Source of the DNA: Edaphochlamys debaryana
Taxonomy: Eukaryota; Chlorophyta; Chlorophyceae; Chlamydomonadales
Reading direction: 5' to 3'
Assembly (NCBI GenBank): GCA_016858145.1
Contig: JAEHOE010000120.1
Location: 62,001 to 126,000 of the forward strand
DNA length: 64,000 nucleotides
The notes beneath the pieces were generated by a model. The model made no database searches. It saw nothing but the letters and a program-made list of their open reading frames with translations, and was not told the DNA's origin. A program made the translations under genes and the position numbers. How positions within the stretch are numbered: the first letter of the stretch is position 1; every line of letters starts with the position of its first letter. Positions 1-10,355 of the stretch are shown here, one piece after another.

Positions 1-929
1 GCCCAGAGGGTGGAGGGAGCAGGGCATGAAGCGGGGAGCGGATCCGGCGCTCCGGTCCCCCTCCCCCTCTTGCCTCCCCGTACCGGTACGGGGGACCCCA
101 ACCGATCCCTCGGGGAGACACCGGCACGGGTCGCTGATGGCAGACCCGCAGCCCCCCACGCTCAGTGCGGGCGAACTTACTCCCTGAAGGCGGCCATGTA
201 GCGACCCGCCTGACGCATCAGCCACACCGGCGTGCGCTCGGCATCTGGGCGAGCGACAAAACGACGTTGGAAGCGTCAAATCCACGGCCGGTCGATCAAG
301 GGAGGCGCCCGGGCACCGCACAGCGAGGCAAAGCAGGATGCAAGCGGAGCGACTGTACTTGCCCTCGCCACGCGCCACGCGAAGCAGGAGCGGATCTTGC
401 CCGCCAGCCGCACGGCACACAACAGACGAAGAGCGAGCCCGCGCCGCAGCCTTGCTGGACTTCAGGGCCGAGCCGGAGGGCGATGCACCCTTGCGGAGCA
501 TGCTGGACTGCATCTTGCCTAGATTTTACTGTTCAGCACTACTAAGCGCGTAGCAGATTGCCTATAGCAGCAAGTGTTGTGCCAAGCAGCAAGTGCAGAG
601 GGAAGTTAGGCCCAGGGCGGTCCTCTCCAGCAGAGCAAGGGAGGAGCAGGGTCACGATGCAAACCGTTATACGCTGGTGTCGCTGGTTTGCATGATACAC
701 AAACTCCGGGCAGCCCGATGCAGCATCCGCGCCCGTACGTTTCCGAAAACCAAGTCGTTTCGCTAAGCTGGCAACGCAGGGTCACAACGCTAGGTTCAGG
801 TAGCCGTAATCAGTACACAACACGGGCTGCAATAACAAGAAAAGCCAGATCACTCGAGAGCACGCTTCAGTAGCCAGTTCCGCGTGCAGAGACTTATGCA
901 TTGACAGCTCTATCTGAAGAGTAGCGACC
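1..929. other. Non-coding region upstream of the kinesin gene
   Basis: No reading frame here shows a recognisable domain or a chain of splice-compatible exons. The stretch ends at the kinesin start codon, so its last few hundred bases should hold that gene's promoter and 5' leader. The only structure I noted is the short inverted repeat at 657-693. Confidence 0.5.
657..693. repeat. Short inverted repeat (9-bp arms)
   Basis: ATGCAAACC at 657-665 pairs perfectly with GGTTTGCAT at 685-693 across a 19-nt spacer. It lies about 240 bp upstream of the kinesin start codon. It could be a cis-element or chance. Confidence 0.4.
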
Positions 930-3900
930 ATGGTGAAGACAGCGGTGAAGGTGTTCGTGCGGACGCGGCCTACTGCGACGAGCGGCTCCGGGCTCAAGTG
1001 CGTGTGATCGGGTGCACAACTAGCGACTGAATCGTCTTCTGTACTGGTCGAAGGTCTCGGACGCTCGTCGGCATGGCCGCGGGTGCACATGTCACGGCCC
1101 GCGCGGTCGAGGAAGTCGGCCTTGCTCCATACGGCCTGCATGGGCTTCTACCAGGGGAATGGCTGCCAAAGGAATGAGCGCCGGCGCCATCTGGCCTGGT
1201 CGGAGCGGCCACACTTCCGGTGCCATGGTGCCCTCCCCCGACGCGGCCCCCGCCCCCTTTGCCCACCCGCCCCTCCGCTGGGCAGGATCGGCACCGATGG
1301 GCAGTCCGTGTCGGTCAACATCCCCAAGGACCAGGCCGCGGGGCTGGTCAACAACCAGCAGGAGAGCTTCTCCTTCAAGGTGGGGGCGCGGAGGGGGGAT
1401 GAAGTTGGGGCTGCGGGGGGTGGCCGGGGCCCAACTGGGCTGCTGCTGGAGGGGCTCCGGGGCTCCTCCCCGGTCTCGGGGCTCTTGGGCACTTGGGCAC
1501 TGGGACAGCGAGGTGGCTCAGCTGTGCTGCTTCCAGTACCCGAGGGAAGCCTGGCCACACATTGTGCCACGCTGCACCCCCCCTCCCCCTTCCTTAACCC
1601 CCCTTCCCCCCAGTTTGACGGCGTGCTGGACAACGTGAGCCAGGAGGGCGCCTTCAGCTCCGTGGCGCACGAGGTGGTGGATTCGCTCATGGCGGGTTAC
1701 AACGGCACCGTGTTCTGCTACGGACAGGTGGGGGGGGGGGGGCGATGGAGGGGCGGGTGGGCGGGTGGGCGCGTGGTGCGTGGGCGCGGGCGTGGGCGTG
1801 GGGCAGTTGGTAGCACGGGTCTGATGGGTCTGGAGCAACGGGGGAAACCGCAACGCCACGAAGACCCAGCCTCGGACTTCCGCCTCCTCACGCTACCCCC
1901 CTCCCATCCCGGCCCCCGCCTCCGGTTCCCTTCCCTCCCTCTCCCTCCCCTCCCTCACCCTCTCCCTTGCCCTCCCCCCCCAGACCGGCGCCGGCAAGAC
2001 CTTCACCCTGTCTGGCGGCGGCGCGGGCTACGCGCACCGCGGCATCATCCCCCGCTCCATCCACCAGGTGTTCCGGGAGGTGGACATGCGGGTGGACAAG
2101 ATGTACCGGGTGCACGTGAGTTGGGGGGAAGGGAGGGGGGGGGGAAGGGGGAGGAGGGAGGAGGGGAGATGGCGGGAGGAGGGGAAAGGGGGAGGGGCAC
2201 TTGGAGGGGAGAGGGCGGGAAAGAGGACGGGAAAGGAGGCGCATCTGGCGTTGTCCTCTGTGCTCTTCTGCCCGCATTCCCCCCAACACGCTCCTGAGTC
2301 TCCCGTGCTCCTCTGTCCCCATGCGCCCAAGACACCTACTCCCGCCCACTGTCCCCTCCCCCCGCCTCCCCCTCCCCTCCCCCCCTCCCCCCCCAGGTGT
2401 CGTACCTGGAGATCTACAACGAGCAGCTGTACGACCTGCTGGGGGAGGCGCCCGGCACCAGCGACACGCTGGCGGTGCTGGAGGACGCAAACAACGCAAC
2501 ATACGTGAGGGGGGGAAGAGGGAGCGAGGGAGGGAGCAGCAGGGTCTGCCTCAGGGCTGCGCCCGCATGCTGAAAAATGGGATACGTGGGCCCGGCACAG
2601 GGGCACCACATCATACCCACTCCACTCCCCTCGCCCCTCCCCTCCCCCCTTCCCTGCCCCCCCCCTTCCCCCCCCCCCCAGGTCCGCGGCCTGACGCTGG
2701 TCCCCGTGCGCTCCGAGGAGGAGGCCCTGGCGCAGTTCTTCCTGGGCGAGCAGGGCCGCACCACGGCGGGCCACGTGCTCAACGCGGAGAGCAGCCGGTC
2801 GCACACCGTGTTCACACTGCACGTGGAGGTGGGCGGGAGGGGGGGAGGGGGATGTGTGAGTGGGGAGATGGGGCGCGGCGAGGAGCAGGGACACGTCCTG
2901 GGTGTGCGCCATCAGTTGGGGAGCCTGGGGCACCTGTGCTCGGCACCTCCATCCCGCACCCGCCCCATGCCCCCCCACCCGTACCCAGATGCGCACCAGC
3001 GAGGCCGCCTCCGAGCGCGCCGTGCTGTCCAAGCTCAACCTGGTGGACCTGGCGGGCTCCGAGCGCACCAAGAAGACGGGCGTCACGGGGCAGTCGCTGC
3101 GGGAGGCGCAGTTCATCAACCGCTCGCTGTCCTTCCTGGAGCAGACCGTCAACGCGCTCAGCAGAAGGGTGGGGGAGGGGGGGCGTGCCAGGGGGGAGGC
3201 GGGGGGAGGGAGCAAACATGCTGGGGTGGACGTGGAAGGGTGAGGGGCTGGGGCCAAGTGGTGCGGTCTCTTGGTGCGGAGAGGCTTGGGGCTGACCCAC
3301 ACGTCCTCTCCCCCGTCCCTCCCTCCTCCGCTCGCCCCCCAGGACTCGTACATCCCCTACCGCCAGACCAAGCTCACGGCCGTGCTGCGGGACGCGCTGG
3401 GCGGCAACTGCAAGACCGTCATGGTGGCCAACGTGTGGGGTGAGGCGGGGGGGGGGGGGCTGGCCGGTGAGGGGCGGCTGGGGGCAACGGAGGGTGACCA
3501 TGAGGCTGGTGGGGCAGAGGGGGCCAACATCGCCATCAGACACACATCCCGCCCCCCGCCCCTCCCTTCACACCCCCCTCCCCCTCCACCCCCCCCCAGC
3601 CGAGCCCAGCCACACCGAGGAGACCCTGTCCACGCTCCGCTTCGCCTCCCGCGTGCGCACGCTCACCACCGACCTGGCCGTGAACGAGTCCTCCGACCCG
3701 CAGCTGCTGCTGAGGCGCTACGAGCGGCAGATCAAGGAGCTCAAGGCGGAGCTGGCCATGCGGGACACGCTCAGGTGGGGGGGGAAGCTGGAGGGGGGGG
3801 AGCTGGAGAGGTAGCTTGGGCACGGGGGTGCGAGGGCAGCGCAGGGAGCGAAGTCTTCCCACCTCGGGTCCGCAGCACACTGCAACGCCCCGCTCACTCA

Positions 3901-6458
3901 ACCAGCCCACCCACCCGCCCTCCCTCCCCTCCCCAGCGGCAAGGCGCGTGTGTCGTACGACGACCCCAGTGACGACGAGCTGAGGGAGCTGCACGCCCTG
4001 GCGCGGAGGTTCCTGGCGGGGGAGGCGGAGGTGGGGGAGGGCCAGGGGGGAGGGGGGAGGGGGTCCTGTGGGGGGGGTCACACTGAGGGGCAGGGATGTT
4101 CTCATTTCACTCAAGCCAACCGTGCATGCCCCACTCTCCGCCCCACCTACGCCTCCCCCCCCCCAGGTTGAGGAGCTGCCCGTTGACTCGATCAAGCGGG
4201 TGCGCGAGGCCTTCAAGGCGCTGCGGGCGGTGCACGCGGCGGTGCGGGGGGAACTGGCCTCCGTGGTCAACACGCTGAGGCGCACGGAGGACGGGCGGGC
4301 GGCGGTGAGGGGGGGGGCAGGGGCGGGGCGGGAGGAGGGGGGAAGGGGCCGCGAGGGGAGGGGGCCTGGGGGCCCTGGAGGCAGGGCGGAGTGCTGCAGC
4401 GGGGCGGCGGCGTGCGGCGCACTGTCGGACCAAGTAAGAGTTCCCTTGTCCCCTTCCCGCTCCCCCCCACCCCCCAGACCGCCCCCGACGACCCCAGCCA
4501 GTCGGGTGCGGTGGGGGAGCTGGACGCGAGGGCGGCCGGGGGCTTCACGGTGGGGCGGGCCCCGCTGGACGCGCGGCCGCCGCCCCGCTCCGAGGTGTCC
4601 TACCCCGTGGGGGGGGGCGGTGGCTCGCCCTCGGGGGCGCGGCCGCCCGCACTGGCGGCACAGGTGGGGCGGGGGGGGGGGGGGGTTGGCGGATGGGGGG
4701 AGGCAGGGGCGGGGGCAGCGTAGGCAGGGTATCCTCCTCTGTCACCATCTCCTTCACTCCTTGTTGCCTCTCGCATCCTTTCTGCCTCTCACGTACTCCC
4801 TCGTTCCCATCTTCGTTCTCTCCCCACGCCCCCCCCCTCCCACCCCCCAGGCCTCCACGCTGACGGACGACGCCGGCCCGCTGTCCTCCCCCTCGGGCGC
4901 CTCCATCGGGCTGTCGGGGCCCGCGGGGGGGCGCCTGGCCGCCATATTCGCGGTGCCGGGGGACCGCAACGCGGTCTTCAGGCGATACAAGGTGGGGGTG
5001 GATGGGGGGAGGGGGGGGGGGGAGGTTGGAGCTATGGCGGATGGGTCGAAAGCGACTGCGCCGGAGCCTGTGTGGAAGCGCCGTAGCTGCCACCTGCTGT
5101 CAGTCCTCACTCCACTCCCCACTCCCCCCCCCAGGTGGATGTGCCCGAGGGCCGCGACGCCGCCGCCTCGCTCAAGGCCGCCTCCACGGCCCTGCGCGAC
5201 TGCCGCACCGCCATCCGCTCCCTCGGCGCCGGAGTGAACGAGGCCAAGCGCCGCATCGACGACCTCACAGCGGCGGTGGCCATGCGGAGGGGCGGCGGCG
5301 CGGGGGCGGCGGGGGCGGGGGGCGCGGGGGCGGACGGGGAGGTGCTGGACAGCGAGACGTACGGCCTGGTGCAGGTGAGGGGGGGGGGGGGAGGATGGGG
5401 TGGTGAGGTTTGGGGAGGGGGGAAGCAAGGGCAGGAGAGCAAAGGATCCCGGGAACTGGGCTTCAGGGTTGGGTAAGCTCCACATTGGCAGCGCGGACCC
5501 AAGCTCCAAAGCCAAGGCCCTCACCCGCCCCCCCCCTTCCCCCCCTCCCCTCCCCCCCCTCCCTCCCTCCCCCCCCAGGAGCTCAAGGCCGCCAAGTCCC
5601 GCTACCGCACCGACTTCGACGCCCTCAAGGCCGCCCGCGAGGAGCTGGAGCCGCTGCTGCAGGCGGCGGCGGTGGCGCGGGCGGGGCTGCTGGAGGCATT
5701 CGACCGCTGGGCGGGGGCGCAGAGCGAGGGGCTGCTCAGGCGCATGGCCACGGTGGGGGGGGGGGATGGAGGGGGGGGCAGGGGTGGAGGGCGGTGGCGG
5801 GTGGGGAAATGGGAACGGGCACTGCGGGTGGGAGCGGGTGTGGGGGAGGGGGCCTGCAGCAGGCCGAAGGGCAGGCGGGGGAGGGGGGTGCGTGGGTGTG
5901 TGCGTGAGGAGGGCACCTGCCGGTTGAGGTGGCTGCTCCGCTGTGGAGTGCGCCCCCCTGCTTACCCCCCTCCCACCCCACCCCACCCCCACCCCCAAAG
6001 GCTGGCCGCGCCATGCCCGGCGCCCCCGATGAGGAGGACGAGCTGGACGCGGGGGAGGCCTTCGAGCGCATGCAGGTGGGGGGGAGGGGGGGGGTGAGCT
6101 GCGGCGGGCCCTGGGGCCGGGGCGGGCCCAGACCCCAGCTGAGGGCGTCCGCGGCCTCATTTCCCTGCGTGTGCATCCGCCGGCAGGGCGCCGTTGCCCG
6201 CCCTCCAACTCTCGTTAATCCGCTTTCCTCGAACCCTCCCTCCCTCTCCCCCCTCCCCCCCAGATGGCCCGCATCACGGAGCGCGACCCCGACTCCCTGG
6301 CCTACCACGCAGCGCTCAAGCGCACCGGGGGGGCGGGGCCGGGGGCGGGGGCGCCCTCGCGGCCCGCCACCGTGGCGGCGCCGGGGGCCAAGGCGGCGGC
6401 GGCGGCCAGCAGGAAGCAGGAGGCCACGGCGGCAGTCAACCGGGGGGCGGGGCGGTAG
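930..6458 (+). CDS. KLP1: Kinesin-9A family motor (KIF9 / flagellar KLP1-like)
   Basis: Microtubule motor expected on the central pair of the flagellar axoneme, where Chlamydomonas KLP1 works. Seventeen exons join in phase to 785 residues, close to the KLP1 length I recall: 930-997, 1286-1379, 1614-1727, 1984-2115, 2397-2504, 2682-2828, 2989-3168, 3343-3439, 3600-3774, 3937-4030, 4167-4304, 4478-4663, 4851-4991, 5135-5374, 5579-5752, 6001-6075, 6264-6458. The N-terminal motor shows the P-loop GQTGAGKT (about 91-98), switch I NAESSRSH (206-213) and switch II DLAGSE (241-246). The family mark is the neck: ELAMRDTL after the motor, then a VSYDDP-type segment, as in KIF9. The start ATG gives [14 protein letters not shown], the expected first beta strand. 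The C-terminal third is Ala/Gly-rich with coiled-coil stretches. TGTAA follows at 6935. Family identity is firm; the paralog name rests on neck and length. Confidence 0.94.
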
Positions 6459-7262
6459 CGGGCGGGCGAGGCGGTAGGGGGTGGCGTTGAGGGGCAGGGT
6501 GGGGGCTTGGGGCAGAACCAAGGTCGAGGGGTGGTGAGGGCTGGTCGGATGTGTGCTGGAGTTGGGGAGGTGGGCGGGGGTTAGGAGGACTGGAAGGATG
6601 CGAAGGCCGAGGCAAGGGTTAACCGGGAATCAGAGATGAGGATGAATAGGGCAGGACTTTAGGAATGACGCGTTACAGGGTTGCGGCCAGCGGGCAGACG
6701 AGCTGCCGGCCCCGCATAAGGGGGAGAGAGTCAACTTCCCCCGACCCCAGGCGTTCCCTAAGGGATCGTCCACTTCCGAGTCGCCACCTACTCCAACCAA
6801 GCCAAAGAATTGAGACACCCGGCCCACGCGGGGCGCGGAGAAAGAAGGAGGACGCAGGACTTTAGACAGGCTGGTAGCTAGGACAAAGGCAAGGCAGCTT
6901 TGCATGGAGTTGGGAACCCGAGGCGCCGAGGGGCTGTAAGATTGTCTGATTTGTCTCTGTACTCAGTAAATTGGGTCATCAAAGCGGTATCAGCATTTGG
7001 GGTTGGCACAGGACGAGGAGACACGCGGGAGGGGACCCGGTGCCCGGCGGGGACCGGCGACCAGGGGTCTGGTGCCGGTGCCCTACGGCTGCAGAGGACC
7101 TGCGGTTGCATGAGACTAGCTTCTCTGTGCCACCATGACCTCATTACTCTCAACTTTTACGTCAAAGCGGTCGCTGTGCTCAAAGGCTCCTCACTGCCCT
7201 TGGTCTCGGCGTTTCAATCGCGCGCGTCTCTCCTTCAAGTTCGCACAATTATCGCCACAGCC
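6459..7262. other. 3' region of kinesin and promoter region of the RING gene
   Basis: No gene seen. The first part is probably the kinesin 3' UTR up to the TGTAA at 6935; the rest should carry the promoter and leader of the next gene. Confidence 0.45.
6935..6939 (+). terminator. Candidate poly(A) signal TGTAA for the kinesin gene
   Basis: TGTAA is the usual chlorophyte polyadenylation signal. It lies about 480 nt after the kinesin stop codon, a normal 3' UTR length for green algae. Confidence 0.5.
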
Positions 7263-8632
7263 ATGGCTGAAGACGCGTGGATGTGTCCAGTTTGCTACCG
7301 TGAGCGGGTGGACGCAGAAAGCCGATACGCGGTCAAGGGATGTGGACACCAGTTCTGTGTCAAGGTGCGCCGCGCTGCTGCGAGATGGCTCTTGCACAAG
7401 ACGTGTCACAGGTCGCGAAATAGCCCAGCGCTCAAGCTGCCTCCACCTGCCTCCGTGTTTACCCGGCATCCAGTGCCCCGCCTCCCGCCCTTCATACCCC
7501 TCGCAGTGCCTAGCCGAGCACGTGTGGCGGCAGCAGACCTCCCGCCGCCCCGCCTGCCCCATCTGCCGCCAGCCCATGCTCAGCTGCGGCCCCTGGCAGC
7601 CGCCCGAGGGGCAGGCGCAGGGGGGGCCGGGGGCGGGCGGTGGGGTGGGGGCTGGGCTGCTGCTGCCGCTGCAGGTCGGCCGCGTGCGCTTCCAGGTGGG
7701 CAGGGAGGGTGGTTGAAGGGGCAGGAGAGGTCGAGCTGTCGTGGGAAGGGGTGACGGCTTCGTGGGGTGTGTGGGACGAGGGCGGCAGGAGGGGCGGCAC
7801 TGGGGGAGCGCATCACGGCGATGCAGCGTTGAGCTCAGCTGATGGGGGCGCGGGTATCGAGTGGTGGGACTTGACTGGCGCGCCGTTCCCCTTTCCCCCC
7901 TGGGCCCCCCAGGTGCGGCTAGACGCTGCGGGCCCCCCCTCGTCCGCCCCCTCGGGGGCCTTGCGCGCCTTCCTGGGGCGGCTCTTCGGCCTGGACCTGA
8001 GCAGGTGGGGGGGGGGGGGCTGGGAGTGCAGGCGGGAGGGTGGGGGTAACCGGCAGAGCAGCGCCCCCGCACGTGCCCCTCGCCCCATTGCTCGCCCCCT
8101 CACCCCCACGCCCCACGGTCCCCAGGCTCAAGCTGGTCCTGCACGGCCGCGTGGTGCGGGAGGACGCGGAGCTGCGGGCGGCGGCGCAGGCGGGGGCGGC
8201 GGTGGCGCTGCTGGCGTCAAGGGGGCAGCCGGCGCCGCGCGGGGAGCGCCTCAGGTGAGCCCCGGCAGCCGGCGGCCCCAGCCTCGATGGCCGACGCACC
8301 TGCCCATGCTCCTTCGCCATCCACTGCTCACTCATGGGCTCCAAACCCTCCAGCTGCTGCGTGCTTACTCACGGGCTCCATCCCCTCCCCTTGGCCACCC
8401 CAGGGCCTGGGCGGCGGCGCTGCTGCGGCGGCTGTGGGCTGCGCTGGCGGCGGCGCTGGGCCGCTGGGCCTCGTCCCCCGCGGGCCTGGCGGTGCGCTCG
8501 CTGCTGGGCCCCCTGGGGGGGGCGGTGCGCGCCTTCGTGGCCTCGCTGCACCCTTCCTTCGCGCCGCCGCCCGGGCCGGCAGGCGGAGGCGCAGGGGGGC
8601 CCGCGGCGAGGGACCCGCGCACACAGCAGTGA
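7263..8632 (+). CDS. RING-finger protein with a C-terminal ubiquitin-like domain
   Basis: Probable small E3 ubiquitin ligase of 246 residues. Exons 7263-7364, 7507-7695, 7913-8004, 8126-8254 and 8404-8632 join in phase. The RING is split over exons 1 and 2: CPVC near residue 8, CGHQFC near 28-33, then a C directly after the splice and CPIC in exon 2. Exons 2-4 read like a ubiquitin-like fold: a strand GRVRFQVRLDA, a helix ending RAFLGRLFGLD, then LKLVLHGRVVRED (compare the ubiquitin LIF/G region) and an AVALLAS strand. Exon 5 is an Ala/Leu/Arg-rich amphipathic tail. RING first and ubiquitin-like domain second is the reverse of parkin. The RING is clear; the ubiquitin-like call rests on pattern only, and I know no named ortholog. 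Confidence 0.8.
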
Positions 8633-10355
8633 GGCGTGAGCGCTAGGCGCGGGGCCGGGGCCCGGCCGCCCGGTTCCCGCTGAGCGCCCCTCTGGGCCCC
8701 AGCCCCGGCGCCCCGGCCCTCGACATGCGCCTGCCGGGGTGTGTGGGGGGTGAGCTGGGCCAGCAGGGGGGCAGGGGGGCTGCTGGGCAGCGACCTGGCG
8801 CGGTGAGGAGCGAGGCGCTCTTGCACAGGCGACACACGCTCCTCCGGCCCCTGCACGGCCCCCTGCCCTCGGGCGAAGACGGTCTGGCGAGGCCGGGCGC
8901 TCAGCGGCACTCACCGGCAGGGGCTGGCCGCCGGGCAGCGAGGGCCTGACAGGCAGCTCGCGCTCTGTCTGGCTGCAGCCAGGTGGGGGGAGGGGTTTGG
9001 GCACGTGTTTGGGGCAGGAGGTGCGGCCTCCCTTGGCAGCAGTAGCCCTGACCCCTGCGCCCCTGTCCGCAGCCCCGGCGAGACCGTGGAGTGGAGCTGG
9101 GCACACAGGGCTGGCCGCACCCACCCGCCGCGCAGCGGTCATCTCGTCAAGGTGGGTGGCTGGTGTTTAGCCAGATTCTCACCCGCTCGCAGGTTACCTA
9201 CCCCTTCCTCCCGAACCACAGGCCCGGCCCCCGCGTCGCCTGGTGCGGCCCTTGCTTGGGTTGCTGCACACGTGGCGCCCAGGCCCTTCCCGGCTGGCTC
9301 GGGTTAGAAACAGGAGGGGCTCGGGTGCAGGCTGCAGGGGCCCCCTGACTGCCACCTCGTATGCTGCACTACCGCCGGTGTGAGGGCGAGGGCCTGACGA
9401 TGTAACGTGGCACGGCTGATGTGCGTGCGCCCGCTCACTCGTGCTGCCTCAGCACCACTGCACCTCCAGCGAAACGTCGTGCCCCCATTAGCAGGAGAGG
9501 GCATCAGACCCCTCATTCTCGGCAAGCCAGCCAGCGCTACCCGTCTTGCAGCCGTTTGTGCCCCGGCCGCCTCCACCGGATTGCCTGTCTCCGGCAGACT
9601 TTGGCACCGGTCCCCACATGGGAACATTCACCCACGCGCAGCGCCACACCCGAGCGGCACGCGCAGCTCAGCATCCTGAGTTCCCGACCCTGCCATAAGC
9701 GCCATGCACCCCAAGTGGTACAGCACCCACCGCCGGCAGCGCGTGGCTGCCATGCGCGACAAAGGCCGAAGACGCTGACATGAGAGAGGAGATGGGACGG
9801 TGGATGTGGCGCTAGAGCCTGGAGGGGGCGGCTGGGGGCGTGTATGTGAGTGCCTGTGCGGGCTAGGGTCGAGGGTGCAGACCATGGGGGCGATAGGCTG
9901 AAGGCACACCAGGCACAAAGGAAGGCGATTGTGACACCGACGGCGGGGGACGTGGGTAAAGGTCCGCATGGCGGGGCTGGACCGCGGGGACAGTTGGCCA
10001 GGCCCCCCGCTGGCCCCTGCCTGGCCCCTCAATGCCAATCGCTCCCCCAGCCCCCTCAGGGAGAAGAGAGATGCGTAGGTTGGTGAGAGTAGGACCGGTA
10101 AGCGTGGGGGGTGGTAGGGGTGGGGTGGGACCCGGCTGAGGACGGCGAGTAAGCTCCTGGGCTGGGCTGGGCCCTTGACCAGCAGGCCTTGACCGCGGCC
10201 GACATAACCGGGTCATGGGGCCGATGACCCGCTGCCATTTGCCCCTAGTTGATATACATCTTGCTTAACCCGACGCCTAGATCAGTCTGGGGCGCTCATA
10301 CCCCCCAAACACCCAACGTGTAGCATTTCCGACTGCTTCACTTCCGACATCTGCC
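8633..10355. other. Intergenic region between the RING gene and the SLC44 gene
   Basis: About 1.7 kb without a convincing gene. The first 770 bp probably form the RING gene's 3' UTR (TGTAA at 9401). Short GC-rich open frames around 8.7-9.3 kb lack domains and splice partners. The promoter of the SLC44 gene should lie in the last few hundred bases. Confidence 0.45.
9401..9405 (+). terminator. Candidate poly(A) signal TGTAA for the RING gene
   Basis: TGTAA about 770 nt after the stop codon of the RING gene, on the same strand; no earlier good candidate was noted. Confidence 0.4.

Noticed and set aside
2028..3353. Long minus-strand open frame opposite the kinesin motor exons
   Set aside because: It runs through kinesin introns and is Pro/Ser low complexity. 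The plus-strand exons carry all motor motifs.
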